A stretch of DNA of 34,596 nt. It comes from an uncultured Dorea sp. GTDB lineage: Bacteria; Bacillota; Clostridia; Lachnospirales; Lachnospiraceae. The stretch lies in NCBI GenBank assembly GCA_948602995.1, contig CAPEBR010000040.1, positions 1 to 34,596 on the forward strand, written 5' to 3'. Below, in pieces: positions 8,452-15,800 of this stretch. The position numbers were made by a program, and so were the translations under genes. Numbering within the stretch: position 1 is the first letter of the stretch; each line of letters begins with the position of its first letter. The notes under the pieces were generated by a model. That model saw only the letters and a list, made by a program, of their open reading frames with translations, was not told the origin of the DNA and ran no database searches.

Positions 8452-9090
8452 ATGATGTCAGAACAAACAGATTTACTGGAACTGGTTGAGAAAAGAAAGA
8501 TCGTCCCTGTCGTAAAGCTGGATGATGCGAAAGATGCGATCCCCTTGTGCGGGGCATTGTGTGAAGGCGGCCTTCCCGTTGCTGAGATTACATTTCGTAC
8601 GGAAGCCGCGGAAGAATCCATCCGCCGCGCGTCAAACGCGTTCCCCGATATGCTGATAGGAGCGGGCACAATCGTAAATACCGAACAGGCAAAGCGTGCA
8701 GCGGATGCCGGGGCAAAATTTCTGGTAACCCCGGGCTTTTCCGGAAAGGTCACGGAATTTGCAATCGAGAACAATCTCCTTATCTTTCCCGGAACCTGTA
8801 CCCCCACGGAAATCATGGCCGCCCTGGAATACGGACTGCATATTGTGAAGTTTTTCCCTGCAAAACAGTACGGCGGACTGGATACCATCAAAGCGCTGTC
8901 CGCACCGTTCCCGTCCATACGCTTTATGCCCACTGGGGGCGTCAATGCGGCAAATTTACGTGAATTCCTGGCATGCGAAAAGATCATTGCCTGCGGTGGG
9001 AGCTGGATGGTAAAAGACGCACACATAAAGGAAGGGCAGTTCGCAGAAATCACCCGTCTCACACAAGAAGCTGTGGAACTTGCCGGATAA
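8452..9090 (+). CDS. KDPG/KHG-type aldolase (class I, Eda family)
   Basis: 212 residues, full length. Family marks are the catalytic Glu in VAEITFRT (E45), GAGTIVNTEQA, FLVTPGFS, FPGTCTPTE, the Schiff-base Lys in HIVKFFPA (K133) and the phosphate/carboxylate-binding MPTGGVN. Enzymes of this family cleave 2-keto-3-deoxy-6-phosphogluconate or related 2-keto-3-deoxy acids to pyruvate and an aldehyde. AGGAGC lies seven bases before ATG 8452 (a second ATG follows directly). It sits 87 bases behind the AroE-like gene and 42 before the dehydrogenase, consistent with one transcript. Exact substrate uncertain because no KDPG-forming dehydratase is seen in the window. Confidence 0.85.
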   Translation: MMSEQTDLLELVEKRKIVPVVKLDDAKDAIPLCGALCEGGLPVAEITFRTEAAEESIRRASNAFPDMLIGAGTIVNTEQAKRAADAGAKFLVTPGFSGKVTEFAIENNLLIFPGTCTPTEIMAALEYGLHIVKFFPAKQYGGLDTIKALSAPFPSIRFMPTGGVNAANLREFLACEKIIACGGSWMVKDAHIKEGQFAEITRLTQEAVELAG

Positions 9091-9132
9091 CAGAACTGCG
9101 CCGCCCAGCCTGGCGGCAGAATGGAGTGTTTT

Positions 9133-10086
9133 ATGAAAATATTAGTGACCCCGACTTCCCTCCAGCCCGGGAAAAATGAACCTGTACTCGCAGATTTACG
9201 GGCATTTTCCGATGACCTGGTATTTAATACCAGCGGAAAGCCGCTTACGGAGGACGAACTGATCCCCCTCCTGAAGGATTGCGACGGCTATATCGCGGGA
9301 CTTGATTTCGTGACCGAAAAAGTCATCCGGTCCTGCCCCAGCCTGAAAGTCATCTCACGCTATGGGGCGGGCTATGACCGCGTGGATATCCGGGCGGCAA
9401 AAAAGATGGGAATTCCTGTAACCAATACCCCGGGCGTCAATGCCCAAGCTGTGGGAGAACTGGCTTTTGCGCTCATTTTGTCGGCTGCACGCAAGATTCC
9501 CTATCTGGATACAGAAACCCGCGGCGGAAAATGGGTGCGTTCTACCGGAATGGAATTGAAAGGAAAGACCCTGGGAATTATCGGGCTTGGCGCGATTGGA
9601 AAAGTCGTGGCAGGATGCGGGCAGGGATTCCATATGGACATTATGGCCTATGATCCCTATATCGACAATGCCTATTGTAAAAAGCAAAACATCAAATCCT
9701 GCCCCTTTGAAGAGGTCATATGGCAGGCAGATGTCATCAGCCTGCATCTTCCTCTGAATGAGCAGACACGGCATATCATCGGCAGGAAAGCACTTGCAGA
9801 AATAAAGCCCGGCGCTATTCTGGTCAATACTTCCCGGGGCGGCATTATCGATGAAAACGCGGCTTTTGACGCGCTGAAGTCCGGGCGGCTGGGCGGCCTG
9901 GGGCTGGATGCTTTTGAGACCGAGCCCCCGGAAAATTCTCCTTTGTTCGGGCTGGATAATGTGGTGGTTACACCGCACACCGGCGCACATACAAAAGAAG
10001 CAACCATGAATATGGCCAGCTCCGCCGTCAAAAACCTGATTGATGTATTGTCCGGCCGGGACTGCCCCTATATTGTGAACAAATAA
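9133..10086 (+). CDS. D-2-hydroxyacid dehydrogenase (phosphoglycerate dehydrogenase-like)
   Basis: 317 residues without a C-terminal ACT domain. The NAD-binding motif is TLGIIGLGAIGKVV, and the catalytic triad is visible as Arg in VNTSRGGIID, Glu in DAFETEPPE and His in VVTPHTGAH. The substrate loop SRYGAGYDRVDI and TPGVNAQAVGE are also typical. It oxidises or reduces a 2-keto/2-hydroxy acid with NAD(H). Behind a KDPG-type aldolase it could handle the aldehyde-acid product, or act as a glyoxylate/hydroxypyruvate-type reductase. ATG 9133 has GGAG six bases upstream; ATG 9121 does not. Last gene of the operon, followed by a hairpin. Confidence 0.85.
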   Translation: MKILVTPTSLQPGKNEPVLADLRAFSDDLVFNTSGKPLTEDELIPLLKDCDGYIAGLDFVTEKVIRSCPSLKVISRYGAGYDRVDIRAAKKMGIPVTNTPGVNAQAVGELAFALILSAARKIPYLDTETRGGKWVRSTGMELKGKTLGIIGLGAIGKVVAGCGQGFHMDIMAYDPYIDNAYCKKQNIKSCPFEEVIWQADVISLHLPLNEQTRHIIGRKALAEIKPGAILVNTSRGGIIDENAAFDALKSGRLGGLGLDAFETEPPENSPLFGLDNVVVTPHTGAHTKEATMNMASSAVKNLIDVLSGRDCPYIVNK

Positions 10087-10139
10087 TCACATAGGTCCTT
10101 AATCTATACAGATTACCGAGCCACACATCCTGAAATAAG

Positions 10140-10191
10140 AATCTCCCACAGAATTCACTTCTTTGAAGCGCTCCATATCCTGTGGGAGATT
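10140..10191 (+). terminator. Long-stem hairpin after the dehydrogenase operon
   Basis: AATCTCCCACAG (10140-10151) pairs with CTGTGGGAGATT (10180-10191); the loop holds a smaller CTTC-TTT-GAAG hairpin. T-containing but not a clean U-tract follows. It may end the operon transcript, or belong to the adjacent IS110 remnant. Confidence 0.45.
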
Positions 10192-10231
10192 TCATTCGGC
10201 TGATGTTAATTAAAGTATACCAATTCCTCTA

Positions 10232-10906
10232 TCGGCTCTGCCAATTCCACATTTTCCGCCTCCAGGACCGGCCCGCTCCCACGATATCCGTGATATGGCG
10301 CAATGGTTCAAAGACCAGGGCGTACAGGACGCCTGCATGGAATCCACAGGCAAATACTGGATCCCTTTTTTCAATATCCTGGAGCAGTGCGGCCTTAAGC
10401 CCGTCCTGACACATCCGAAATACGTAAAACAGGCCAAAGGGCAGAAAACGGATTTCCGGGATGCCATCCATATTGCCAGCCTGTTCCGGATGGATCTTGT
10501 CGTGGCATCCTTTGTCCCGCCGGCAGACATCCGGAGCTTGAGGGAACTGTGCCGCTACCGCCTGAAGCTTACTTATATGCGGACTTCCGAGAAGAACCGC
10601 TTCCAGAACTCCATGACGGTATCCAAGGTGCGGCTGGACTGCGTGTTCTCCAATCCCTTTGGAAAATCTGCATCCGCCATCATGGAGTATCTGATCGAGA
10701 CAGATCCGGATCAGGTCAGCGATGAGGAGATCCTGTACCTGGTGAACCATGGGGTTCAGGCATTGGGCGAAGATATCCTTGAGAGCATCCATGGCTATGA
10801 ATTCATAGGCGTCCAGCGCGACAAGCTCCACATCATCCAGCGGCATCTCGGCCAGCTGAATGAATGCATCCGGCTGATTGATGGAAAACTGGAATATTAC
10901 CGCTAA
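10232..10906 (+). pseudogene. IS110-family transposase fragment
   Basis: The open part encodes about 203 residues of the DEDD (RuvC-like) transposase domain: DACMESTGKYWIPFF, LKPVLTHPKYVKQAKG, KTDFRDAIHIASLF. The first Asp region is missing or out of frame (text before 10295 is only loosely similar). The frame ends at 10906 with TAA before the C-terminal Tnp_20 (serine) domain; a short in-frame echo (ISALSSF) follows to about 11000. IS110 transposases are normally about 400 residues, so both ends are lost and the copy is inactive. No element ends could be located. Confidence 0.75.
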
Positions 10907-11054
10907 AAATACGCCCGTATCATCCGCCATCTGACAACGATGGTAAGGATCACGGACATATCAGCCCTATCATCATTCAAAAAATCCTGCGATGGCAACT
11001 GCTACAGCCTAAACTGGATTGCTGTAGTTCATTGTATCATATCGTATCCCATTT

Positions 11055-11075
11055 AAAAAGCCCCTTTTCATGGGG
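11055..11075 (-). terminator. Intrinsic terminator, minus strand
   Basis: Reading the minus strand, CCCC-ATGAAAA-GGGG is followed by C and five T. It lies directly after the small minus-strand reading frame ending at 11097, which suggests that a minus-strand gene once ended here. Confidence 0.5.
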
Positions 11076-11096
11076 AGGGGGATTTTGTGCCCTTTT

Positions 11097-11177
11097 TCAC
11101 CCTACAGGTTCTACAAAGCTTTCATACTTGCGTTGTTTCTCTTCTAACTTCCGCTTATCTTCCTTTTTTCTGCGCAT
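11097..11177 (-). other. Tail of an unrecognised minus-strand gene or a 26-residue ORF
   Basis: ATG 11177 to TGA 11097 gives a highly charged 26-residue peptide starting MRRKKEDKRKLEEKQRKYE. The reading is open only a few codons further upstream. Since an intrinsic terminator follows at once, this is probably the surviving C-terminal end of a deleted gene, possibly a transposase. Nothing else in 10907-11341 looks coding. Confidence 0.25.
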
Positions 11178-11413
11178 ATTCTTTTCCTTACACCAATTCT
11201 CTTACGGCTGCCTCTCACCCTATGTTCCGTATGCCCTTGATACCTCTATCTGATAAAATTCGTTCTCTGGAACGGCTCCTTTTGGGGCAGACCATATGTT
11301 TCTTTTCCAAGCGCGATACTTTTTACCAAAAATGAAATATCTCAGGCACTCCCATTTTTTTGAAACGTGCTCTGGGATAAATATAATATAGCTTTTTCCA
11401 TAATATAACGCAA

Positions 11414-11440
11414 GGGCAGATGCTTTTTATACATCTGCCC
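11414..11440. terminator. Perfect 9-bp hairpin GGGCAGATG
   Basis: GGGCAGATG (11414-11422) pairs with CATCTGCCC (11432-11440) around a T/A-rich 9-base loop. It is the strongest hairpin in the 11.34-11.57 kb gap and sits downstream of the minus-strand GntR gene, so it may end that transcript. Confidence 0.45.
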
Positions 11441-11457
11441 CGTTTGGTTACAATTCA

Positions 11458-11503
11458 CGGCCTGACTGGCCGGATGCCTTGCAACAAGGTGCAAGGCACC
11501 GTG
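11458..11503. repeat. Nested inverted repeat downstream of gntR
   Basis: TGCCTTGCA (11475-11483) and TGCAAGGCA (11490-11498) form a perfect stem over a 6-base loop, and CACGG/CCGTG (11458-11462/11499-11503) can close an outer stem. The surrounding GC-rich 11440-11560 segment differs in composition from its neighbours and looks like a dispersed intergenic repeat. It encodes no convincing protein. Confidence 0.45.
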
Positions 11504-11571
11504 AACATTAACCCCGTTTGATCTGCAGTCCACAGCCCAACCGGCCATTCCAAAGAAAACACTTGTATTGC

Positions 11572-12321
11572 CTACTCCGTTAGTATGGTGATTTCAAAAA
11601 AGCTCCTGTCCCCCCTATATCTTGCCTTAGAATACTCTAACGGCACATCCCCATAGGTATATCCGATGGAAGTAAAATATTGGACAGGCTTTCCCTGTTC
11701 CATGCCAAGAAGCCGCACATCCCCTTCTTCTGCTTCGACTGCTTCAATCTTTCTTTTCACTTTATGTATTTTTGTGCCCTCCCTCTGGGCAAGTACCTCG
11801 TAGAGCGCTTCCTTTTCCAGATCGTGTTCCATAATAAAAGAACATTTATCCAGGGGCAGGTACGTCTGTATCGTCACAATCGGCTCTTCATTGGCAAGCC
11901 GCTTACGGAAAAGGTAGATCACTTCTTCCCCTTCTGCTATATCCAATGCGTTTGCTGTTTCCTTATCTGCTTTCTCCCGCCTGAGTTCTATAAGCTGGGT
12001 GGAAGGCTTCATTCCAAGCCGTTCTATCTGGTCACGGAACGATTCCAGCTTCTTTAAAAAATCCTGAGGTATTTTAGGATGCGTTGTAAAAGTCCCTTTG
12101 CTTTTCACACGGTATAGCCATCCCTCCTGAACCAATTCCGTAATTGCCTGCCGGACCGTTGTGCGGCTAATCTGGAATTTTTCACTGATTTCATTCTCGG
12201 TTGGAATCATATCCCCATCTTTATAATTTTCTTGTTTTATCTCATTCAATATCAATTCTTTCAGTTGAAAATACAACGGAATCGGAACAGATTTGTCCAG
12301 TTTTTCATTATCAAACAGCAT
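11572..12321 (-). CDS. GntR family (HutC/UTRA) transcriptional regulator
   Basis: 249 residues. The winged-helix domain (residues about 10-80) reads IPLYFQLKELILNEIKQENY, MIPTENEISEKFQISRTTVRQ, GWLYRVKSKGTF. The UTRA ligand domain from about 95 reads LRREKADKETANALDIAEGE, VIYLFRKRLANEEPIVTIQTY, and ends in ARYRGDRSFFEI. The GDRSxFxI-like ending is the usual close of UTRA regulators. ATG 12321 has GGGAG about seven bases upstream. It lies 95 bases behind the dehydrogenase gene but has its own good promoter, and is the obvious candidate to bind the TTATGTTATAACATAA-type operators between the dehydrogenase and SMP-30 genes. Confidence 0.88.
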   Translation of the reverse strand: MLFDNEKLDKSVPIPLYFQLKELILNEIKQENYKDGDMIPTENEISEKFQISRTTVRQAITELVQEGWLYRVKSKGTFTTHPKIPQDFLKKLESFRDQIERLGMKPSTQLIELRREKADKETANALDIAEGEEVIYLFRKRLANEEPIVTIQTYLPLDKCSFIMEHDLEKEALYEVLAQREGTKIHKVKRKIEAVEAEEGDVRLLGMEQGKPVQYFTSIGYTYGDVPLEYSKARYRGDRSFFEITILTE

Positions 12322-12364
12322 CCTATTCTCCCATCACTTTTGATTTACTATATTTTACATTTTC

Positions 12365-12393
12365 ATTATAGCTAATAATTTCTTTGAATGCAA
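12365..12393 (-). promoter_or_regulatory. Sigma-A promoter of gntR
   Basis: On the minus strand TTGCAT (12393-12388), 17 bases, TATAAT (12370-12365). The palindrome AACTATAGTT at 12392-12401 touches the -35 and could be an operator. The leader to ATG 12321 is about 35 bases. Confidence 0.6.
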
Positions 12394-12416
12394 CTATAGT
12401 TCATGATGTTATTTAT

Positions 12417-13448
12417 TCAGAATACTACAATCCCTTTCTTCGCTATTTGTCTTTTATCCAGCTTTTGAAATGCCTCCAATACGTCTTCAAACCGGAAATA
12501 ATCTGAAATATAATCTTTTAAATCAATTACTCCTGTGCGGATCCACGATAAGATTTGATTTGTAGCCTCACCCTCCTCAATCTTAGACGGAAATTGCTGG
12601 AACTGAAGCTGCCAATTGTAAGGTGCCTTGCTCCAATCGAGGCTCATGCCCAGATTAGGCGAAATTCCATAACAGCATAATTTTCCGCCATCCCTGATCA
12701 ATTCCATCCCCTGGTTGATCAAATCACTGATACCCACTGCATCCAGCATATAGTCTACTCCCTGGGGGCAGATACTGCGGACATGCTCTTTGGCATCTTC
12801 CCTGCTGTCAAAGGTATAATCAGCCCCCGCCTTTTTTGCTTCGTCCAGTTTTTCCGGCATAATATCAAATGCAATTATCGGTGAAACCCCCAGAAGGCTC
12901 ATAAAGCGGATAAAAGTCAGTCCTACAGGCCCGCATCCAAATACAGCGACGCTTTGGTTCTCCCGGATCCCAAATCTTTTGATTGAGCTTAATACTTCCC
13001 GCAGTGTAATAATCATGCAGGCGTCAACCGGATCAATACCGTCCGGCAGCTTCGTCTGCCCGTAAGCACATTCCGGAGCCCCTGCCAAACCGTATGCTCC
13101 CAGGTCGTTTACTACCCCATATTCGCTGAATGCTCCCCATCCTGATTCCAAATCCCCATATTGTTCTTTATCTGCATCAACAAAAGGAAGCAGAACTTTA
13201 TCTCCTATATGGAACCCTTTTACATCTTTTCCAACTTCAACCACTTCTCCAACGCCTTCATGCCCTAACATCAAAGGATATTTATCCGGCCCAAATCCCT
13301 TGAATCTCCTGTGGATTAATTTTGCATCTGTCCCATTGCAGATACCGCAGCAGATCATCTTTACCAAAGCCTGCTTAGAATTGATACGGGGTCTTTCCAC
13401 TTCGCGCACCTCAAGTTTCCCATCTCCATGCACTATTAATGTTTTCAT
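12417..13448 (-). CDS. Medium-chain zinc alcohol/polyol dehydrogenase
   Basis: 343 residues. The catalytic-zinc segment CCGICNGTDAKL and the GHEGVGEVVEVG motif (His-Glu) are present, as is the Rossmann motif VAVFGCGPVGLTFIR with the coenzyme Asp in IIAFDIMPEKL, pointing to NAD. The usual structural-zinc lobe (four clustered Cys near residues 90-110) is missing: that region reads PFVDADKEQYGDLESGWGAF with no Cys. Relatives oxidise sugars or polyols at a hydroxyl, and the divergent SMP-30 lactonase suggests the product is a lactone or acid. ATG 13448 is chosen over 13451 because GGAG is six bases upstream of it. Confidence 0.82.
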   Translation of the reverse strand: MKTLIVHGDGKLEVREVERPRINSKQALVKMICCGICNGTDAKLIHRRFKGFGPDKYPLMLGHEGVGEVVEVGKDVKGFHIGDKVLLPFVDADKEQYGDLESGWGAFSEYGVVNDLGAYGLAGAPECAYGQTKLPDGIDPVDACMIITLREVLSSIKRFGIRENQSVAVFGCGPVGLTFIRFMSLLGVSPIIAFDIMPEKLDEAKKAGADYTFDSREDAKEHVRSICPQGVDYMLDAVGISDLINQGMELIRDGGKLCCYGISPNLGMSLDWSKAPYNWQLQFQQFPSKIEEGEATNQILSWIRTGVIDLKDYISDYFRFEDVLEAFQKLDKRQIAKKGIVVF

Positions 13449-13479
13449 CATATTCTCCTCTCGCTTTATTATTTTATAG

Positions 13480-13495
13480 TTACATAATTATGTAA
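13480..13495. promoter_or_regulatory. Operator palindrome TTACATAATTATGTAA
   Basis: A perfect 16-bp palindrome in the leader of the dehydrogenase gene, about 15-30 bases after its predicted start of transcription, a usual repressor position. Nearly the same sequence recurs at 13605-13620 on the other side of the divergent region. Confidence 0.65.
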
Positions 13496-13516
13496 TAACA
13501 AAGTTACTTAATTAAA

Positions 13517-13545
13517 ATTATAACTTGTAAACTTATACTTGTCAA
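13517..13545 (-). promoter_or_regulatory. Consensus sigma-A promoter of the dehydrogenase gene
   Basis: On the minus strand: TTGACA (13545-13540), exactly 17 bases, TATAAT (13522-13517). This matches both consensus hexamers in full, so the gene must be held down by a repressor; the palindrome at 13480-13495 is well placed for that. Confidence 0.8.
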
Positions 13546-13588
13546 TTAAATAAAAAATAATTTTATGCTTTTCTTTTTTGTAATAATA

Positions 13589-13597
13589 TGATATACT
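13589..13597 (+). promoter_or_regulatory. Extended -10 promoter of the SMP-30 gene
   Basis: TGATATACT supplies an extended -10 (TG-N-TATACT) with TATACT at 13592-13597. No good -35 is visible. Transcription would begin at about 13604, at the edge of the overlapping palindromes. Confidence 0.5.
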
Positions 13598-13604
13598 ATC
13601 ATTA

Positions 13605-13629
13605 TTACATAATTATGTTATAACATAAT
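13605..13629. promoter_or_regulatory. Two overlapping operator palindromes
   Basis: TTACATAATTATGTTA (13605-13620, one mismatch from palindrome) overlaps ATTATGTTATAACATAAT (13612-13629, perfect). They fall on the predicted transcription start of the SMP-30 gene. With the site at 13480 they make a symmetric, probably cooperative, control region for the nearby GntR/UTRA repressor. Confidence 0.65.
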
Positions 13630-13661
13630 GAAAATACTATTATATTTTAGGAGGAAAACAT

Positions 13662-14654
13662 ATGCAAACACCAAAATTATTCACCCTGCTGCCGGAAAGT
13701 TTTGTATGCACCCCGGATGGAATGGAGATTGATAACTCCGGAAATCTAATTTTATCCTGCCCCAATTTTGCTGATATGACGATGAAAAGCTGTATTTGCA
13801 AAATCACCCCTGACGGCCATGTCACAAAATGGTTTGACGTCCCCTTAAATGAAAGAACCAATGAAGCCCGTTCCATGGGCATTGCTTTCGGCCCAGATGG
13901 AGATTTATATATCGTAGATAACCAGGGTTGGACTGGTAAGCCTGAATTAATCCGGCAGGGAAGGATACTCAGGGTCAGCTTTAACAATGATGAAGTCTCC
14001 AAGGTACGTACAGTAGCCTATGGCATGGAACATCCAAACGGGATCCGCATTAAGGGGAACTATATGTATGTCACCCAAAGTACCATGGAAAAAGTTCATA
14101 CAGAAAGCGGAAATGCCTTAAGCTGCGTTTATCGTTTCCATCTTGATGACGAAAACATTGAAATCACCAATACATTAGAGGATAAGAACATCTTCGTTAC
14201 CTACGAAACCTATAACCCTAACGACCAATATGGATTAGACGGGATTGTATTTGACCATGAGGGCAATCTGTATGTAGGCAACTTTGGGGACGGGGAAGTT
14301 TTTAAAATCACTTTCAATGAAGACGGTACCATCAAAGATAATATTTCTTTTGCAAAGGATCCCGAAAACCTGCGTTCAACAGACGGCATGACCGTCGACC
14401 AATATGGCAATATTTATGTTGCAGATTTTGTTGTAAATGCTATTGCAAAAATCGACCCCCGGGGAAATGTCACAAGGATTGCCCAAAGCCCTGATACGGA
14501 CGGTTTCAACGGCGAATTGGATCAGCCTGGCGAACCTTGTTTCTGGAACGGTAAAATCATCGTATCCTGTTTTGACTGTGTAACAGGGGGAGACAAGGTA
14601 AATACCGCCCACGAGATTCCTGCAACCATGAGCATGCTGGAAGTCGAACCCTGA
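13662..14654 (+). CDS. SMP-30/gluconolactonase-family protein
   Basis: 330 residues predicted as a six-bladed propeller. Repeated blade motifs are visible: GMEIDNSGNLILSC, GIAFGPDGDLYIVDNQG, HPNGIRIKGNYMYVT, DGIVFDHEGNLYVGNFG, DGMTVDQYGNIYVADF. Family members are metal-dependent lactonases that open aldonolactones; the N/D ligands recur in these blades. No signal peptide, so cytosolic. AGGAGG lies upstream of ATG 13662. It diverges from the dehydrogenase, and the pair would convert a sugar to an aldonic acid. The exact substrate and even the hydrolase activity are inferred. Confidence 0.8.
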   Translation: MQTPKLFTLLPESFVCTPDGMEIDNSGNLILSCPNFADMTMKSCICKITPDGHVTKWFDVPLNERTNEARSMGIAFGPDGDLYIVDNQGWTGKPELIRQGRILRVSFNNDEVSKVRTVAYGMEHPNGIRIKGNYMYVTQSTMEKVHTESGNALSCVYRFHLDDENIEITNTLEDKNIFVTYETYNPNDQYGLDGIVFDHEGNLYVGNFGDGEVFKITFNEDGTIKDNISFAKDPENLRSTDGMTVDQYGNIYVADFVVNAIAKIDPRGNVTRIAQSPDTDGFNGELDQPGEPCFWNGKIIVSCFDCVTGGDKVNTAHEIPATMSMLEVEP

Positions 14655-14679
14655 CCTGGGAACGCCAAATGTGTAATTC

Positions 14680-14717
14680 TTTAGGGTTGCCGGAAAGAAA
14701 GAGCCGACGGCCCTAAA
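14680..14717. terminator. Convergent hairpin between SMP-30 and the kinase gene
   Basis: TTTAGGG (14680-14686) and CCCTAAA (14711-14717) form an outer stem, with inner GCCGG/CCG pairing possible. It lies between two genes that converge and may terminate both. Confidence 0.5.
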
Positions 14718-14756
14718 CAAGAAACCAATTATTTTCTGCCATCCAAACCCGCCCGC

Positions 14757-15788
14757 TTATCTTTCCAGGCATGGCAGCACAAACTCTACACTTGTCCCTA
14801 CTTTCTGTGCGGAATGGATACGCAGCCCATACTCCTGCCCAAAATTTAGCTTTATCCTCTCATTCACATTTGCAATCCCTATGTTCATCCCGGCTTTTTC
14901 TGCATTTTCAGAGTTCTTCCCATTGTTCAGCACATCATTGATGGCTGTCAGTTTTTCTTTTGGAATCCCCTCCCCTTCATCTCTTATCTGAATCAAAAGC
15001 CGCTTTTGGGTCCTGTATGCACGGATTGCAATCGTACCTTTTCCAACCTTTGTCTCCAGGCCATGGTATATTGCATTCTCAATAATAGGCTGGAGCAATA
15101 GTTTTGGTATCTGTAATCCAAGCGTATCTTCATCTATATGGCTTTGATATAAAAATTTATTGTTAAAACGATATTGCTGGATCATCAGATAGTTATTAAT
15201 ATTGTTCAATTCTTTTTCCAATGCAACCATATTCCCCTCACTGCTGATACTGTATCGGAATAAGTTAGAGAGAGCCTGTGTCATCACCTCTATATCTCTT
15301 AATCCATATACAATAGCCTGCCCCCGGATGGATTCCAGTGTATTATATAAAAAATGCGGGTTTATCTTGCTCTGCAATGCATCCAGTTCGGCCTGTTTTT
15401 TCATCAGCCTGGCATTAGCCTCTTTTGATGCCAGTTCTTCTAATGTATGCATCAATGTATTCAGGTCATGGTACAACGGATATAGGCTGCTTTTCGTTTT
15501 CATATCCACCAATTCCAGTTCCGGCTTCTCTTGTACCATTCCATGCACAGCTTTTTCAATCGCAGTAATAGGGAGATATATCCTTCTGTAAAAATTATAC
15601 ATTAGTGCCAAATAGAAAAGCAGCAAAATCAAACCCGCTTTCATCCCATTCCCTTCCCACAATTCAGAAAACACGAATGGGGCAGCCAGGAAGAACAATG
15701 CAAAAATACCCATTTCCATCATCAAATGCATTTGCATTCCCCGTTTTTTCGATCCCTTCATCTGACAATCATCTCCAGCCTGTTTCAT
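14757..15788 (-). CDS. YesM-type sensor histidine kinase with minimal extracytoplasmic part
   Basis: 343 residues. Two hydrophobic segments (about 26-42 and 50-66) are joined by a loop of only about eight residues, so the large extracellular sensor domain typical of YesM kinases is absent. A HAMP-like linker (LPITAIEKAVHGM) and coiled helix lead to the His_kinase motif SKINPHFLYNTLESIRGQ with phospho-acceptor H145. The ATPase has N-box IIENAIYHGLE and G-box RDEGEGIP. GGGGGAGG sits just before ATG 15788. It lies 12 bases behind the response regulator. It must sense through its membrane segments or through a partner such as the transporter proteins encoded upstream in the same unit. Confidence 0.88.
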   Translation of the reverse strand: MKQAGDDCQMKGSKKRGMQMHLMMEMGIFALFFLAAPFVFSELWEGNGMKAGLILLLFYLALMYNFYRRIYLPITAIEKAVHGMVQEKPELELVDMKTKSSLYPLYHDLNTLMHTLEELASKEANARLMKKQAELDALQSKINPHFLYNTLESIRGQAIVYGLRDIEVMTQALSNLFRYSISSEGNMVALEKELNNINNYLMIQQYRFNNKFLYQSHIDEDTLGLQIPKLLLQPIIENAIYHGLETKVGKGTIAIRAYRTQKRLLIQIRDEGEGIPKEKLTAINDVLNNGKNSENAEKAGMNIGIANVNERIKLNFGQEYGLRIHSAQKVGTSVEFVLPCLER

Positions 15789-15800
15789 CCGGCCTCCCCC

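Noticed and set aside
11087..11335. 82-codon plus-strand frame after the IS110 remnant
   Set aside because: No ribosome site, and it is antisense to a plausible minus-strand gene tail and terminator.
11342..11548. 68-codon minus-strand frame
   Set aside because: It runs through the hairpin cluster, has no ribosome site and low-complexity text matching the palindromes rather than a protein.
15202..15591. 129-codon plus-strand frame
   Set aside because: It is the antisense shadow of the histidine kinase gene.
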